Assembly (NCBI RefSeq): GCF_036964665.1 | Contig: NZ_JBAMDA010000001.1 | Coordinates: 3,138,001-3,202,000, forward strand | Source of the DNA: Nitrobacter sp. NHB1 | GTDB taxonomy: Bacteria; Pseudomonadota; Alphaproteobacteria; Rhizobiales; Xanthobacteraceae | Direction: 5' to 3' | DNA: 64,000 bases | Part shown: piece by piece, positions 18,159-27,515 of the stretch | How positions within the stretch are numbered: position 1 is the first letter of the stretch | How the letters are laid out: every line of letters starts with the position of its first letter | Notes under the pieces: generated by a model | What the model was told of the DNA's origin: nothing | Database searches by the model: none | The model's input: only the letters and a program-made list of their open reading frames with translations | Position numbers and translations under genes: made by a program

Positions 18159-20810
18159 ATGCAGCACCGTCGAACCTTGATCGTGCATTCGCTTCTCACC
18201 GGCCACATGAGTCGGGTGGACGCCGCCCGTCGCAACGAGACCGGCATGCAGGTCATGACGATGGGCCAGCTTGCCGCAAGGCTCGCGGGCGGCTTCCTGC
18301 GACCAATCGACATCGACGTGCTCACTGAAACAGTCCGAGGCGCGTTGCCGGACGTCGAGATGGGCGAGCTTGAACCGATCAAGGACCTGCCGGGAATGCC
18401 GGCGGCCGTTACCGCCACTTTCGACAAGGCATGGCGCGCCGGCGTTGATTTGTCGGAAGTGGGCCACCCGCGAACCGCGGCGCTGGCATCGCTCGAGCAG
18501 GTTGTCGTCCAGCGCCTGCCGGCGTCGATGAGGCGCCCGGGCGATCTGGTGGCGTTGGCGCTGCAACGGGTCGGACACGCACCGGCTGTGATCGGTCAAC
18601 TGGAAATCCACGGCCACAGCGAGATGTCGCCGTGCTGGCGGCGGCTCCTGATCGCGCTCGCCGAGAGCGTCCAGGTGTCTTGGATTGCCGGCCCCAGGCA
18701 TGTTCCGGAATGGCTAAAGGGGTCGAAGGTCGGGGTGGTGACGGCACCGCCGGCCGAGCCACCGACGGAGCTATTCTCCTGCGCGAACCAGCTTCATGAG
18801 GTGGGCGAGGCGTTTCGCTGGATGAGGGCGCTGCTGGCAAAAGAGACACCGGCTTCGGACATAGCGATCGCGTCGTCGAGCCCGGGCGACTATGCGGACC
18901 ATGTGTATTCTTCTGCGCGGGACAGCAACCTTCCGATCCACTTCGTTGGCGGCATCAAGGCGCTGACGACGGCCGAAGGGCAGGCGGTCAGCGCGCTCGC
19001 CGAAGTGCTGGTCAAAGGTTTGTCGCAAGAGCGGGTGCGCCGACTGCTCGCGTTGCTGCGGGGTGGCCCCGCGCTGCGCGATCTGCCGAGAGAGTGGACG
19101 CGGCTCCTTCCTGCCGATGCCCCGCTGACCTCGGTCGAGCGCTGGGAGCGGGTGCTGACGCAGGCGGACGTCGCCGCCTGGCCCGACGGCAAGAATAGGT
19201 CCGCCGACGTGATGGCAGTGATCCGGCTCCTCGACCGCGGCGCCGAGGCGGCGGAAGAGGCCGGCGAGACGCTGTTGAGCGGATTGCAACGGTCGCTATG
19301 GCAGCGCGCGCTGCGGGAGGGGCCGGCTCAGGCACTTCCGGTGAGCTTAGCGCGCTTGCGCATCGACGACAACATCGAGCCCGCCGCCAACGCGATCTGG
19401 ACGTCGGCGATTGCGCTGGCGTCGTCGCCGCGCCCGCACGTCTGGCTGATGGGGCTGAATGCCGGCCGCTGGCCGCGGCGGATTTCGGAGGACCGGCTTA
19501 TTCCGGATCACGTGCTGCCAATCGAGAAGCTCGATCCGCTTCCGGTGGCGGACGGCGACAAACGGGATTTTCGGACCATCGTGACGACGGCGCGGAGCGT
19601 CGCGATCTCGTTCAGCCGGCGCGACGCCGAAGGCCGCATGCTCGGCCGATCGCCGCTGATTGCGGAGATGACGGAGACTTATCTCGACCACGCCGGCACG
19701 CCCGGCCACGCCGCCAGCGAGTCCGATCGGCTTCTGGCCCGTCCGTCGGAATTCATGAAGCTGCCGATCGCTGTCTCGGGACTGGCGTGCTGGCGGGACT
19801 GGCATCGCAACGAGATCACGGAGCATGATGGCCTAATTGCGCCGGCGCATGCGCGGCTCACCAAACTGTTCGAGCGGCCGCTGTCGGCGACGTCGTTGAA
19901 GATGCTGTTGCGCGATCCTATCCGCTTCGTCTGGCGCTACGGTCTTGGGTGGAAGGCGCCGGAGGATGCCGACGAACCGCTGACGCTCGATCCCAATGCC
20001 TTCGGCACGCTTGTTCACGCCCTGCTCCGGGTTGCCGTTGAGCGCCTTGAAGCAGACGGCGGCATGGCCGGCGCTGACCAGCACCAGATCGAGGCTGCGC
20101 TTGCCGCTGCGCGCGACCGGACCATCGCGGACTGGGAGGATGCCCAGCCGGTGCCGCCGGACGTGATCTGGCGGAGCACGACCGCCCGCGGTCATGCGCT
20201 GGCGGCGGTCGCGCTTGCCTATGACGTCGGCGAGTTTCCTGGGCAGCAGACTTGGTGCGAGATTCCGTTCGGCGAAACCGATCCGGACAAGAGCGGTCGG
20301 GACCTCCCGTGGAAGACCGACGTCACTGTTGAGATCCCGGGCACCGGCCTCCTGATCAAAGGACAGATTGATCGGCTTGATCTCGCGGGCGACCACTCGC
20401 GCGCCCGCGTCGTCGACTACAAAGCGGGCAAGCTCGCGAAGAAGATGAACGAGGTGATCATCAAGGGCGGCACCGAGTTGCAGCGTTGCCTCTATGCCTT
20501 CGCCGTCAAGACTTTGCTCGGCACCGACGTGGCGATCGAGGCGTCTTTGCTTTATCCGAACGCTGGCGAGGGCGAACAGGCGCTGTTTCCGCTTGCTGAC
20601 CTTGCTGGCGCGCTAACGAAGGTGTCGACCGCGGCAGCTGCGTCACGCGATGCGTTGCTGTCCGGCGTGGCGCCGCCCGGCGAGGATGCCGCCAGCGATT
20701 ACAACGATCACACATTCGCGTTGCCGGCCAACGCCGGCTATTTGCAGCGGAAGCTGCCGTTGGCGAAGGACAAGCTCGGCCCGGCCGCAGCGGTCTGGGG
20801 GGAGCCATGA
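18159..20810 (+). CDS. AddB-like PD-(D/E)XK nuclease subunit
   Basis: This 883-aa protein has an AddB/RecB-nuclease organisation. A helicase-like N-terminal part without a usable Walker A (TLIVHSLLTGHMSR where AddB has its P-loop) and a UvrD-like middle (EAFRWMRALLAKETPASDIAI) precede a C-terminal Cas4/RecB-type nuclease (about 570-850). The nuclease carries NAFGTLVHALLR, IKGQIDRLDL, ARVVDYKAGK and the QxxxY motif in LQRCLYAFAV, the complete active-site set. AAGGGG about 13 nt upstream of ATG 18159 is a plausible ribosome site. It overlaps the AddA-like gene by 4 bp. The iron-sulfur cysteines of classical Bacillus AddB are not seen. Confidence 0.82.
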   Translation: MQHRRTLIVHSLLTGHMSRVDAARRNETGMQVMTMGQLAARLAGGFLRPIDIDVLTETVRGALPDVEMGELEPIKDLPGMPAAVTATFDKAWRAGVDLSEVGHPRTAALASLEQVVVQRLPASMRRPGDLVALALQRVGHAPAVIGQLEIHGHSEMSPCWRRLLIALAESVQVSWIAGPRHVPEWLKGSKVGVVTAPPAEPPTELFSCANQLHEVGEAFRWMRALLAKETPASDIAIASSSPGDYADHVYSSARDSNLPIHFVGGIKALTTAEGQAVSALAEVLVKGLSQERVRRLLALLRGGPALRDLPREWTRLLPADAPLTSVERWERVLTQADVAAWPDGKNRSADVMAVIRLLDRGAEAAEEAGETLLSGLQRSLWQRALREGPAQALPVSLARLRIDDNIEPAANAIWTSAIALASSPRPHVWLMGLNAGRWPRRISEDRLIPDHVLPIEKLDPLPVADGDKRDFRTIVTTARSVAISFSRRDAEGRMLGRSPLIAEMTETYLDHAGTPGHAASESDRLLARPSEFMKLPIAVSGLACWRDWHRNEITEHDGLIAPAHARLTKLFERPLSATSLKMLLRDPIRFVWRYGLGWKAPEDADEPLTLDPNAFGTLVHALLRVAVERLEADGGMAGADQHQIEAALAAARDRTIADWEDAQPVPPDVIWRSTTARGHALAAVALAYDVGEFPGQQTWCEIPFGETDPDKSGRDLPWKTDVTVEIPGTGLLIKGQIDRLDLAGDHSRARVVDYKAGKLAKKMNEVIIKGGTELQRCLYAFAVKTLLGTDVAIEASLLYPNAGEGEQALFPLADLAGALTKVSTAAAASRDALLSGVAPPGEDAASDYNDHTFALPANAGYLQRKLPLAKDKLGPAAAVWGEP

Positions 20811-23800
20811 ATGTGATTCCCGACCTGGCTGCGCGGATGACTGCGCTGACCGCCGTCGACCGTACCCTGCTGGTCGAGGCGGGTGCTGGTTCCGGCAAGA
20901 CGTCGGTGATGGCGGGACGGGTCGCCGTGCTGTTCGCCGCCGGCGTCGAACCGAAGCACATCGCCGCGGTCACCTTCACGGAATTCGCGGCCAGCGAGCT
21001 CCGACTCCGGATCGAGCGGTTCACGACGGCGCTTTCCAGGGGCGAGGTGCCTCGCGACCTGAGACAGGCTTTTCCGGACGGCGTCAGCGAGGCGCAGAAG
21101 GCCCATGTCCATCGGGCTTGCGAGAATTTCGACCAACTGACCTGCAGCACGATCCATGGCTTCGCTCAGGCGCTGATCAAGCCTTATCCTGCGGAGGCGG
21201 GCATCGATCCGGGGGCGAACATCGTCGACCCCGCCGAGGCCGATCTGGCGTTCAAGGAGCGATACGACGCCTGGCTGAAGGAACGGCTGTCCGGAGAGGG
21301 GGGCGACGGTTTGATCGCCGAGCTCATCCTGGCAAGCGAGTCTTCCGGATTGAAGCTCGTGGGCGAAGTAGCCCAGTTCCTGCGGAAAAATCGCGATGCC
21401 GATTGTGCACAGGCTGCATGGTCACCGAAGGCGATGACCGACCTGATTGCGGCGGCAAAGCAGTTCGAAACCGAGATCGGCGGTTACGGCTATCAGGAGG
21501 AGAAGACCTCGGCCGCCTGCCGGATATTGCGCGATCTCGCCGATCTGCTCGACGGCCACAAGCTCGCCGACGCGACGCCCAGCAACGCCGCGCTGATCGC
21601 GGCGCTGAACTTCGAGCGCGACGAGACCTGCTTCACCCAGACGGGCAGCGCGAGAGCGCTTCAGGCCAGCGGAAAATGGCAAGACGCCGCCGCCAAGGCG
21701 GGCCATTCCAAGACCCACGGAAAAGCGGCCTTCGACGCGGTCGTTCCCCGATACAAGGCATGCCACGAGGCCCTGGAAGCCTTGCTCGGCGCCATCGCCG
21801 GTGAACTGCTTTCTCGTCTGCGCAACGAGTTGCGGAGTCTTCGCGACGACTGGCGCGACTACAAGCGGGACGCGGCGCTATTGGATTTCGACGACCTGCT
21901 TTACACCGCGCGCAATCTGCTTCGGGACCACGAGGAGGTGCGGCGGGCGCTGTCGCAGCGCTTCCGACACGTCATGGTCGACGAATTCCAGGATACCGAT
22001 CCGCTGCAGATCGAGATCCTGTGGCTGATCTGCGGGGAGGAATGCGAAGGAATCGACGCGCTGGCGCGTCCGCTGCGCCCCGGCGGGCTGTTCATGGTGG
22101 GCGACCCAAAGCAGGCGATCTATCGTTTCCGCGGCGCCGACGTGAACGCCTACATCGCCGCGCGGTCGGCGATCGATGCCGGCTCCCAGATCAAGATCAC
22201 GGCCAACTTCCGGTCGGTCGAGCCGATCCTCGCATTCGTCAACAAGCGGTTCGAGCCGGTGCTGTCGGCTGCCGGGCAGCCGGGTTTTTCCGAGTTGTCG
22301 TCGATCCATCCCGCGATCGGTTCGAAGCCTTGCGTCTGCGCGCTGGATGTGGTCGTCGAGGGCGAGAAGCCGAAAGCCGCCGCAATACGCGACGGCGAAG
22401 CACTGGCGGTGGCCGATCTCTGCAACAGGCTGGTCGGCAACCTGCAGGTCCGCGACCATCACACCGGCGAGATGAGGGCATGTCGTTTCGGCGACATCGC
22501 GCTGTTGGCACCGGTTGGCACCGAACTTTGGAGGTTCGAGGAGGCGCTGGAGGAATTGGCGATCCCGGTCTCCACCCAGGCCGGCAAGGGTTTCTTCCGC
22601 CGCCAGGAGATCCAGGATCTAATCGCGCTGACCCGTAGCCTGGCGGACCATCGCGACACGCTCGCGTTTGGCGCGCTGCTGCGCGGGCCGCTGGTCGGCC
22701 TGACCGAGACCGATCTGCTCGACATCTCGGAAGCTCTGCCGGTTGTTTCGGACCGGCGGGGGCTGCCGATGCTCACGCTCCGGACCGATCCGGCAAGCGT
22801 GAACCATGCGCTCGCCAAAGATGTCCTGATGAAGCTGTCGTCGCTGCGCCGGCGCGTCCGGACCACGACGCCAAACGCGCTGCTCGCCGATGCGATCGCG
22901 GCGCTTCATGTCCGCCCGCAGATCCGTCAGCGCTTCAAGGCCGGCGCCGAGCGGGCGGTCGCCAACGTGGATCTCTTCCTCGAAATGGCGCGGGCCTACG
23001 ACGTTCGCGGATTGCGGGCTTTCGCTAGCGAGATGCGCGCTAACTGGGAGGAGGCAGTCCGTCAGGTCGAGGGCCGGCCCGACGCCGAGCAGGAGGCGGT
23101 CTCCCTGATCACGGTACATGCGGCCAAGGGGCTCGAGTGGCCGGTCGTGATCCCTATCAACATGACCGGTAAGCCGAAGTCCGAATCCGGCCTGGTGCAG
23201 GATCGCTCGAAGAACTTGTTCTCGATCCCGATCCTCGGCAACTGCCCGGCGGATTATGCCGGTATCGAGGCCCGCGCCGAGGAGGAGCAGCGGCGCGAGC
23301 GCGTGCGGCTTTGGTACGTGGCCGCGACCCGCGCACGCGACCTGCTGATCCTACCTCGGCATTCCGCCGCGCTGTCCGACAAGTGCTGGGCGAAGCTCGT
23401 CGATCTCGGCGTTACCGATCTGCCGCCGATCAAGCTGGAGGAGATCGGTGCCGCGAAGGAGCGAACGGTATCGCCGCAGGAAAACGGCCAGACTCGGGAG
23501 ATCTTCGCCGCCGAGTCCGCCGCGATATTCGCCGGCCGCAAGACCGTGACCTGGCGCCGTCCAAGCCGAAGCGAACTCGATCAGGTCGGCCAGGGGGAAG
23601 CCAAGATCGAAAGCGCCGAAATTCCGGAAGCAATTGAGATTGCCCCGGCTGCCGTCCTCGGCAGTTCGACGCGCGGCACGATCCTTCACAAGCTGATCGA
23701 GGAGGTGCTGACCGGTGAGGCCGGAGACGCGAAAGCGGACCTGGAAGCCAGGGCCGCCGACCTGATCCGTCAGATGGGGCAGGAGCCGGTAGCGGACCCC

Positions 23801-24142
23801 AAGAGGGGAATCTGCGCGGCGGAGTTGGCCGGCGCGGTGCTCCGAACGCTTATGCTTCCTGACGTCGCGGCGTTGCGCCAGCGCCTTGTCCCGGAATTGC
23901 CGTTGTTCGGCAGCGAGGTGCGTGACGGCCAGGACATCCTGCTCTCGGGCCAAGCGGATGCGGTCGCGTTCGACGAGACCGGCGCCATCGACGTCGTGGT
24001 CGACTGGAAGAGCGACGTGTCTCCCGAACCGTCGAGCATCGGTCACTACCGGCAACAGATCGGCGACTACCGCAGGCAGACCAAGGCCAAGCGGGCGCTG
24101 CTGGTGTTCATGACCACGGGACAGGTCGTCGATGTCGCTTGA
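20807..24142 (+). CDS. AddA-like UvrD helicase-nuclease
   Basis: This 1111-aa SF1A helicase has all motifs in order: Walker A VEAGAGSGKTSVM (about 24-33), AAVTFTEFAASELRLRIE, VMVDEFQDTDPLQIE (about 390), MVGDPKQAIYRFRGADV (about 430), ITVHAAKGLEWPVVIP (about 767) and LWYVAATRARDLLIL (about 838). A C-terminal RecB-like nuclease (about 960-1105) contains LSGQADAVAF, VVVDWKSD and YRQQIGDYRRQ. With the upstream protein it forms a two-subunit ATP-dependent helicase-nuclease resembling AddAB. The context (Hhe-like gene before, NucS-like and unknown genes after) is not the housekeeping addAB locus, so it is probably a second, accessory copy. Confidence 0.88.
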   Translation: MNVIPDLAARMTALTAVDRTLLVEAGAGSGKTSVMAGRVAVLFAAGVEPKHIAAVTFTEFAASELRLRIERFTTALSRGEVPRDLRQAFPDGVSEAQKAHVHRACENFDQLTCSTIHGFAQALIKPYPAEAGIDPGANIVDPAEADLAFKERYDAWLKERLSGEGGDGLIAELILASESSGLKLVGEVAQFLRKNRDADCAQAAWSPKAMTDLIAAAKQFETEIGGYGYQEEKTSAACRILRDLADLLDGHKLADATPSNAALIAALNFERDETCFTQTGSARALQASGKWQDAAAKAGHSKTHGKAAFDAVVPRYKACHEALEALLGAIAGELLSRLRNELRSLRDDWRDYKRDAALLDFDDLLYTARNLLRDHEEVRRALSQRFRHVMVDEFQDTDPLQIEILWLICGEECEGIDALARPLRPGGLFMVGDPKQAIYRFRGADVNAYIAARSAIDAGSQIKITANFRSVEPILAFVNKRFEPVLSAAGQPGFSELSSIHPAIGSKPCVCALDVVVEGEKPKAAAIRDGEALAVADLCNRLVGNLQVRDHHTGEMRACRFGDIALLAPVGTELWRFEEALEELAIPVSTQAGKGFFRRQEIQDLIALTRSLADHRDTLAFGALLRGPLVGLTETDLLDISEALPVVSDRRGLPMLTLRTDPASVNHALAKDVLMKLSSLRRRVRTTTPNALLADAIAALHVRPQIRQRFKAGAERAVANVDLFLEMARAYDVRGLRAFASEMRANWEEAVRQVEGRPDAEQEAVSLITVHAAKGLEWPVVIPINMTGKPKSESGLVQDRSKNLFSIPILGNCPADYAGIEARAEEEQRRERVRLWYVAATRARDLLILPRHSAALSDKCWAKLVDLGVTDLPPIKLEEIGAAKERTVSPQENGQTREIFAAESAAIFAGRKTVTWRRPSRSELDQVGQGEAKIESAEIPEAIEIAPAAVLGSSTRGTILHKLIEEVLTGEAGDAKADLEARAADLIRQMGQEPVADPKRGICAAELAGAVLRTLMLPDVAALRQRLVPELPLFGSEVRDGQDILLSGQADAVAFDETGAIDVVVDWKSDVSPEPSSIGHYRQQIGDYRRQTKAKRALLVFMTTGQVVDVA

Positions 24143-24353
24143 TCACATCGACGAGATAACCCACGAACCAAGGCTGCTTTTCACGGAGCCATGGGATCCG
24201 TCGCGCGTAAGAAGGCATTACCATTGCCACGAACGCCGCGATCGTTCTCAAAACGGCACAGGGGACGACCCTGCATTGACGGAATTTGTGCAGGAGTTGT
24301 TTGAAACGAAGCAGTATCAGGACATTGTCAAAGCGATAGGCGGCCGAAGGTAA
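24132..24353 (+). CDS. 73-aa protein coupled to the AddA-like gene
   Basis: This small ORF starts inside the AddA-like gene (11-bp overlap with its stop). It encodes an acidic-basic protein with EITHEPRLLFTEPWDPSRVRR and a helical end, LTEFVQELFETKQYQDIVKAI. It ends 4 bp before the next gene. No known family is recognised. Tight spacing on both sides indicates one transcript and supports it as a real gene of the cluster. Confidence 0.6.
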   Translation: MSLDHIDEITHEPRLLFTEPWDPSRVRRHYHCHERRDRSQNGTGDDPALTEFVQELFETKQYQDIVKAIGGRR

Positions 24354-24357
24354 CGTA

Positions 24358-25421
24358 ATGGCTATACATGAGTTAACTCGCGACGGCTTAGTACCGCTCA
24401 AGGCGGTCACGTTTGCATCTCAGAGCATTCGAGAGCGGGAGGATCTACAACGTATCCTGCGAACTAATATAAGCGCAGTAGCACCCGACACGTTTGTTCT
24501 TGCGGAGGAGTTTTCAGATTGGGAGGACTCCTGGCGAAGCATTGACCTGTTGTGTCTAGACAAACAAGCCAATTTGGTGGTCGTCGAGCTGAAACGAACG
24601 GACGATGGTGGCCACATGGAATTGAGGCGATCCGCTACGGGGCGATGATCAGCAAGATGACCTATGCGGACGCTCTTGCTGCGCACATGAAATTTCTTTC
24701 CAAGACAGGCGGCGAACCGAGTAGTGCCGAGAATGCCATATTGACCTTCCTCGGGTGGGATGAGCCTAAGGTAAGCGAATTTGCACAAGATGTTAGGATT
24801 GTGCTTGTCTCAGCTAATTTCTCAAAAGAGATCACGACGTCGGTTTTATGGTTGAACGAGCGCGACCTCGATATCCGCTGTGTGCGTCTAATTCCATACC
24901 AGCTGATAGACAAAGTGCTGCTGGATATCCAGCAGGTCGTGCCATTACCTGAAGCAAACGAATATCAAATCAGGCTAAAGAAGAAAGCTGCCGAGGAGCG
25001 TCAAAAAGAAGAGGGTGGGGCGGATTGGACGCGCTACGATCTTCGCATCAGCGACAAGGTTTGCCCGAAGCTCTACAAACGGCAGCTGTTCTTGGCAGTG
25101 GTTCGAGCTTTGGTCGAACGGGGCGCCTCGGTGTCAGATCTTCAGGGGGTGCTTCCCGCGAGAAAATTCGTCGGAGTAGGAGGCAAGCTATCAGGACCTG
25201 AATTCCGAGCAGCGGTCGCGGAACTGAGGACGCATAGTGGAGGACTTTACGACTCAAGGAGGTATTACTTCGAGGACCCAGAACTGTTTATCTCTGATGG
25301 AAAGACTTGGGCTTTGAGCAACCAGTGGTCCATCACCTATATCTCTAATCTCGATCAGCTTATCTCGAAATATCCTGATGCAAGGATCAGCTATTCGGTG
25401 GCAGCTCAGGATTCCGCCTGA
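24358..25421 (+). pseudogene. NucS/DUF91-like endonuclease with a frameshift
   Basis: The first frame (24358-24648) encodes IDLLCLDKQANLVVVELKR, an E-x-K nuclease core like that of NucS/DUF91 endonucleases, and reaches GGHMEL before running out of frame. The continuation (EAIRYGAMISKMTYADALAA... to the stop at 25421) is in another frame. Reading across about 24621-24627 with one base added (ATGGAATTG[N]AGGCGATC) gives the expected MELxAIRYGAM and a product of about 354 aa. So a single-base deletion just after the active site either inactivated the gene recently or is a sequence error. It belongs to the cluster by spacing (4 bp after the 73-aa gene). Confidence 0.72.
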
Positions 25422-25476
25422 CTGGGCGGCTCGTGTTGCAGGCGTGGGGTCGGCTGGAACGAGGGGAACTGGAGTA

Positions 25477-26769
25477 ATGGTAGCGGACGGCCGCACCTTC
25501 GTCGTTGCTTCTGATGAAGCGCTTATCAAGCTGATCTTAGGGGCACGCAATCGTCTCGTGGTGATTGCCCCGGCGCTGACGCAAGCTGTCGCAGACGCGC
25601 TTTCAGAACGTCTACACGATCTGAACGACAGGGTAACGATCATTCTGGATTCCGATCCCGAAGTGTATCGTCTCGGCTTCGGTGACCAGGCCGCTTTGGA
25701 CAAGATTCGCGAAGTCAGTGCCGATAGCCATGTCGGTCTTCGCGAGCAGCGGGGTGTACGGATCGGCGTTGTGATCGCCGATGATACGACAATGGTCTTT
25801 TCGCCGGTCTCAAGGAACATCGAGGCGGGCTCAACATCGATGGACAAGCCGAATGCAATCGTGCTGTCTGGCAATGCTGCCAATCGCCTCGCTACGGCGG
25901 CTGGATCAGATAGCCGTGACGATGCGCCCCCGGGGGAAGTCGGAACAAAGGCTCTTGATGCAGCCAAGGTGCTCGCGATGCAAGCAGACCTGAAGGCAAA
26001 TCCTCCAAAACCGTTCGACATCACGCGCAAGATGAACGTTTTCTCATCAAGAGTTCAATACGTTGAATTCTCAGCGTCGAACTACCGGTTGACCACCAGG
26101 CAAATACCATTGCCGCCAGAGCTCATCGACGTCGATGACGCCGATCTAAAAAATCGGATCAATAGCCGGATTCGTCCACCATTCGATGGCATCGGAAAAT
26201 TGGCGATCAGGATCGAAAGCGGCGGAAAATCAGAGTCAATCCAGGTCGACGATACTTGGCTCAAAAATGAAAGAAAGCGGATCGAAGACGAGTTTACCTT
26301 TCAGATAAACAATTTTGGACGGGTGATCCTTTACGGCGACCGGGAAGCATTCGACAACGCAACGTCTAGGTTTAAACAAATTATCGAAGCGTATCAAAAG
26401 GCGCTAAGCAAGAAACTTGTCGAGGAAAAAACCGCCTTCGAGGAACGAATCGTAGAGGAGTTTTGGCGCAGATGGGAAAACAATCCGCCTAAGTATTTTG
26501 CGCGATGGAACCTGGAAACCAGCTCTGAAAATATCAGACGTGAACTGGGGCGATTGGCCGAAGAGCTTTTCAAAAGCGCAATTTCGTTTGAGGCGCCAGT
26601 CATCAAGATTCTCTACAAGAACGTCGCGCCGGAGAACATTCGAGATTCCAGTTTTCTGGAATCGCTCCGGCGAATAATGATCAAGCGGCGGGTGCCGCCG
26701 ACGATTATCGATACGCTGTTTGAGTCAGGTGAGGCCGCACCGGAGAGCGGTGCGTTTTTTGGTCGATAA
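25477..26769 (+). CDS. Protein of unknown function, possibly PLD-like
   Basis: This 430-aa protein starts at ATG 25477 (GGAG upstream; the frame is open from 25378). The N-terminal 130 residues have an alternating strand/helix pattern (SDEALIKLILGARNRLVVIAP, VTIILDSDPEVYRLGFGD, RIGVVIADDTTMVFSPVSRN) that resembles a phospholipase-D-like fold, but the HKD catalytic motif is not evident. The C-terminal half is helical and charged (RIEDEFTFQINNFGRVILYG, KALSKKLVEEKTAFEERIVE). No family is firmly recognised. It is the last gene of the helicase-nuclease cluster, about 55 bp after the NucS-like gene. Codon use is less GC-rich than in the chromosome genes. Confidence 0.68.
   Translation: MVADGRTFVVASDEALIKLILGARNRLVVIAPALTQAVADALSERLHDLNDRVTIILDSDPEVYRLGFGDQAALDKIREVSADSHVGLREQRGVRIGVVIADDTTMVFSPVSRNIEAGSTSMDKPNAIVLSGNAANRLATAAGSDSRDDAPPGEVGTKALDAAKVLAMQADLKANPPKPFDITRKMNVFSSRVQYVEFSASNYRLTTRQIPLPPELIDVDDADLKNRINSRIRPPFDGIGKLAIRIESGGKSESIQVDDTWLKNERKRIEDEFTFQINNFGRVILYGDREAFDNATSRFKQIIEAYQKALSKKLVEEKTAFEERIVEEFWRRWENNPPKYFARWNLETSSENIRRELGRLAEELFKSAISFEAPVIKILYKNVAPENIRDSSFLESLRRIMIKRRVPPTIIDTLFESGEAAPESGAFFGR
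26737..26760 (+). terminator. Intrinsic terminator inside the 3' end of the last cluster gene
   Basis: GCACCG and CGGTGC pair across GAGAG and are followed by GTTTTTT. The hairpin and T-tract lie within the last codons of the 430-aa protein, just before its stop at 26767-26769. This marks the end of the operon. Confidence 0.75.
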
Positions 26770-26984
26770 GAAATGGCAGGTCCCCAAAACCCACCCAGCT
26801 TTGTCGAACTGAGCGCAAAAGGCGGCGTGGGATAACGGCTATCGGTTGGAATGCGGCGTCGACCAACTGTCGCAGATAACAATGCGTATGGGACGCAGCA
26901 CATCATCTCGAAAGGGGCAATCCTGAGTTCCGGGCACCAAATGGCGGTTGGTCATCCCGGCATGCTGTTGCTCGGCATAGTCGT

Positions 26985-27165
26985 GCTAATGACGGCGTTG
27001 CGGATTATGGTGTTCTCGTCATTCGGCTACGCGCCGCGCAGCAAAACGATGGGTATCGACGACAAGCGGATTCAATGGACGGCGTTTGTGATCGCCGGAA
27101 CGGCCGCGGGAATCGGCGGCGGGCTGTTTGCGTTTCTCAAGGGGATCGTCGGCATGGTCCGGTCT
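26985..27165 (+). pseudogene. Fragment of a LivM-type ABC permease
   Basis: The translation here includes RIMVFSSFGYAPRSK followed by GIDDKRIQWTAFVIAGTAAG and IGGGLFAFLKG. This is the characteristic cytoplasmic loop and next membrane helix of branched-chain amino acid permease LivM. Sequence before and after is unrelated, so only an internal fragment remains. The flanks (26770-26984 and 27166-27515) contain no credible gene. Confidence 0.6.
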
Positions 27166-27515
27166 CTTCAGGCGCGCCGCGGCTGGCCAGCGAAATTCGC
27201 CACCCTCGCGACGGCCCGGCACAGGACGGTGGCACCAATGGGTTGGTTATCGTCAACGACTGCCAGGTTGATGGTGTTCAAGCTGCTCTGCGCCGCATCA
27301 AAGCGCCGCATCAAAGACCTGGCGGCGGCTCAAAGGCACATATCAGTTGCCGAAAGTCATCGCAGGTATCAGTTTCGAAGACGGCATCGAGGTCATCGAA
27401 GTGCTGGCAAGCCACACCGCCTGATCGCCTCGTCACCCAAAATCCCGCATAGCTCAGCTTTTGGCGGATGCCGAGCTGTTTAAGATCTCACCTGCGTGCT
27501 ATGTCTTTTGTGTCC

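Noticed and set aside
18159-24142. Ordinary housekeeping addAB locus
   Set aside because: The usual neighbours are absent and the pair lies among defence-type genes, so a housekeeping role is not assumed. Only the rest of the genome can settle this.
24552-25421. Separate gene starting at ATG 24552 downstream of a small gene
   Set aside because: The first 27 residues are out of frame with the conserved NucS-like core; the two frames are better explained as one gene with a frameshift.
26851-27483. Intact 210-aa membrane protein
   Set aside because: Only an internal LivM-type segment is recognisable; the rest is random, so it is a fragment.
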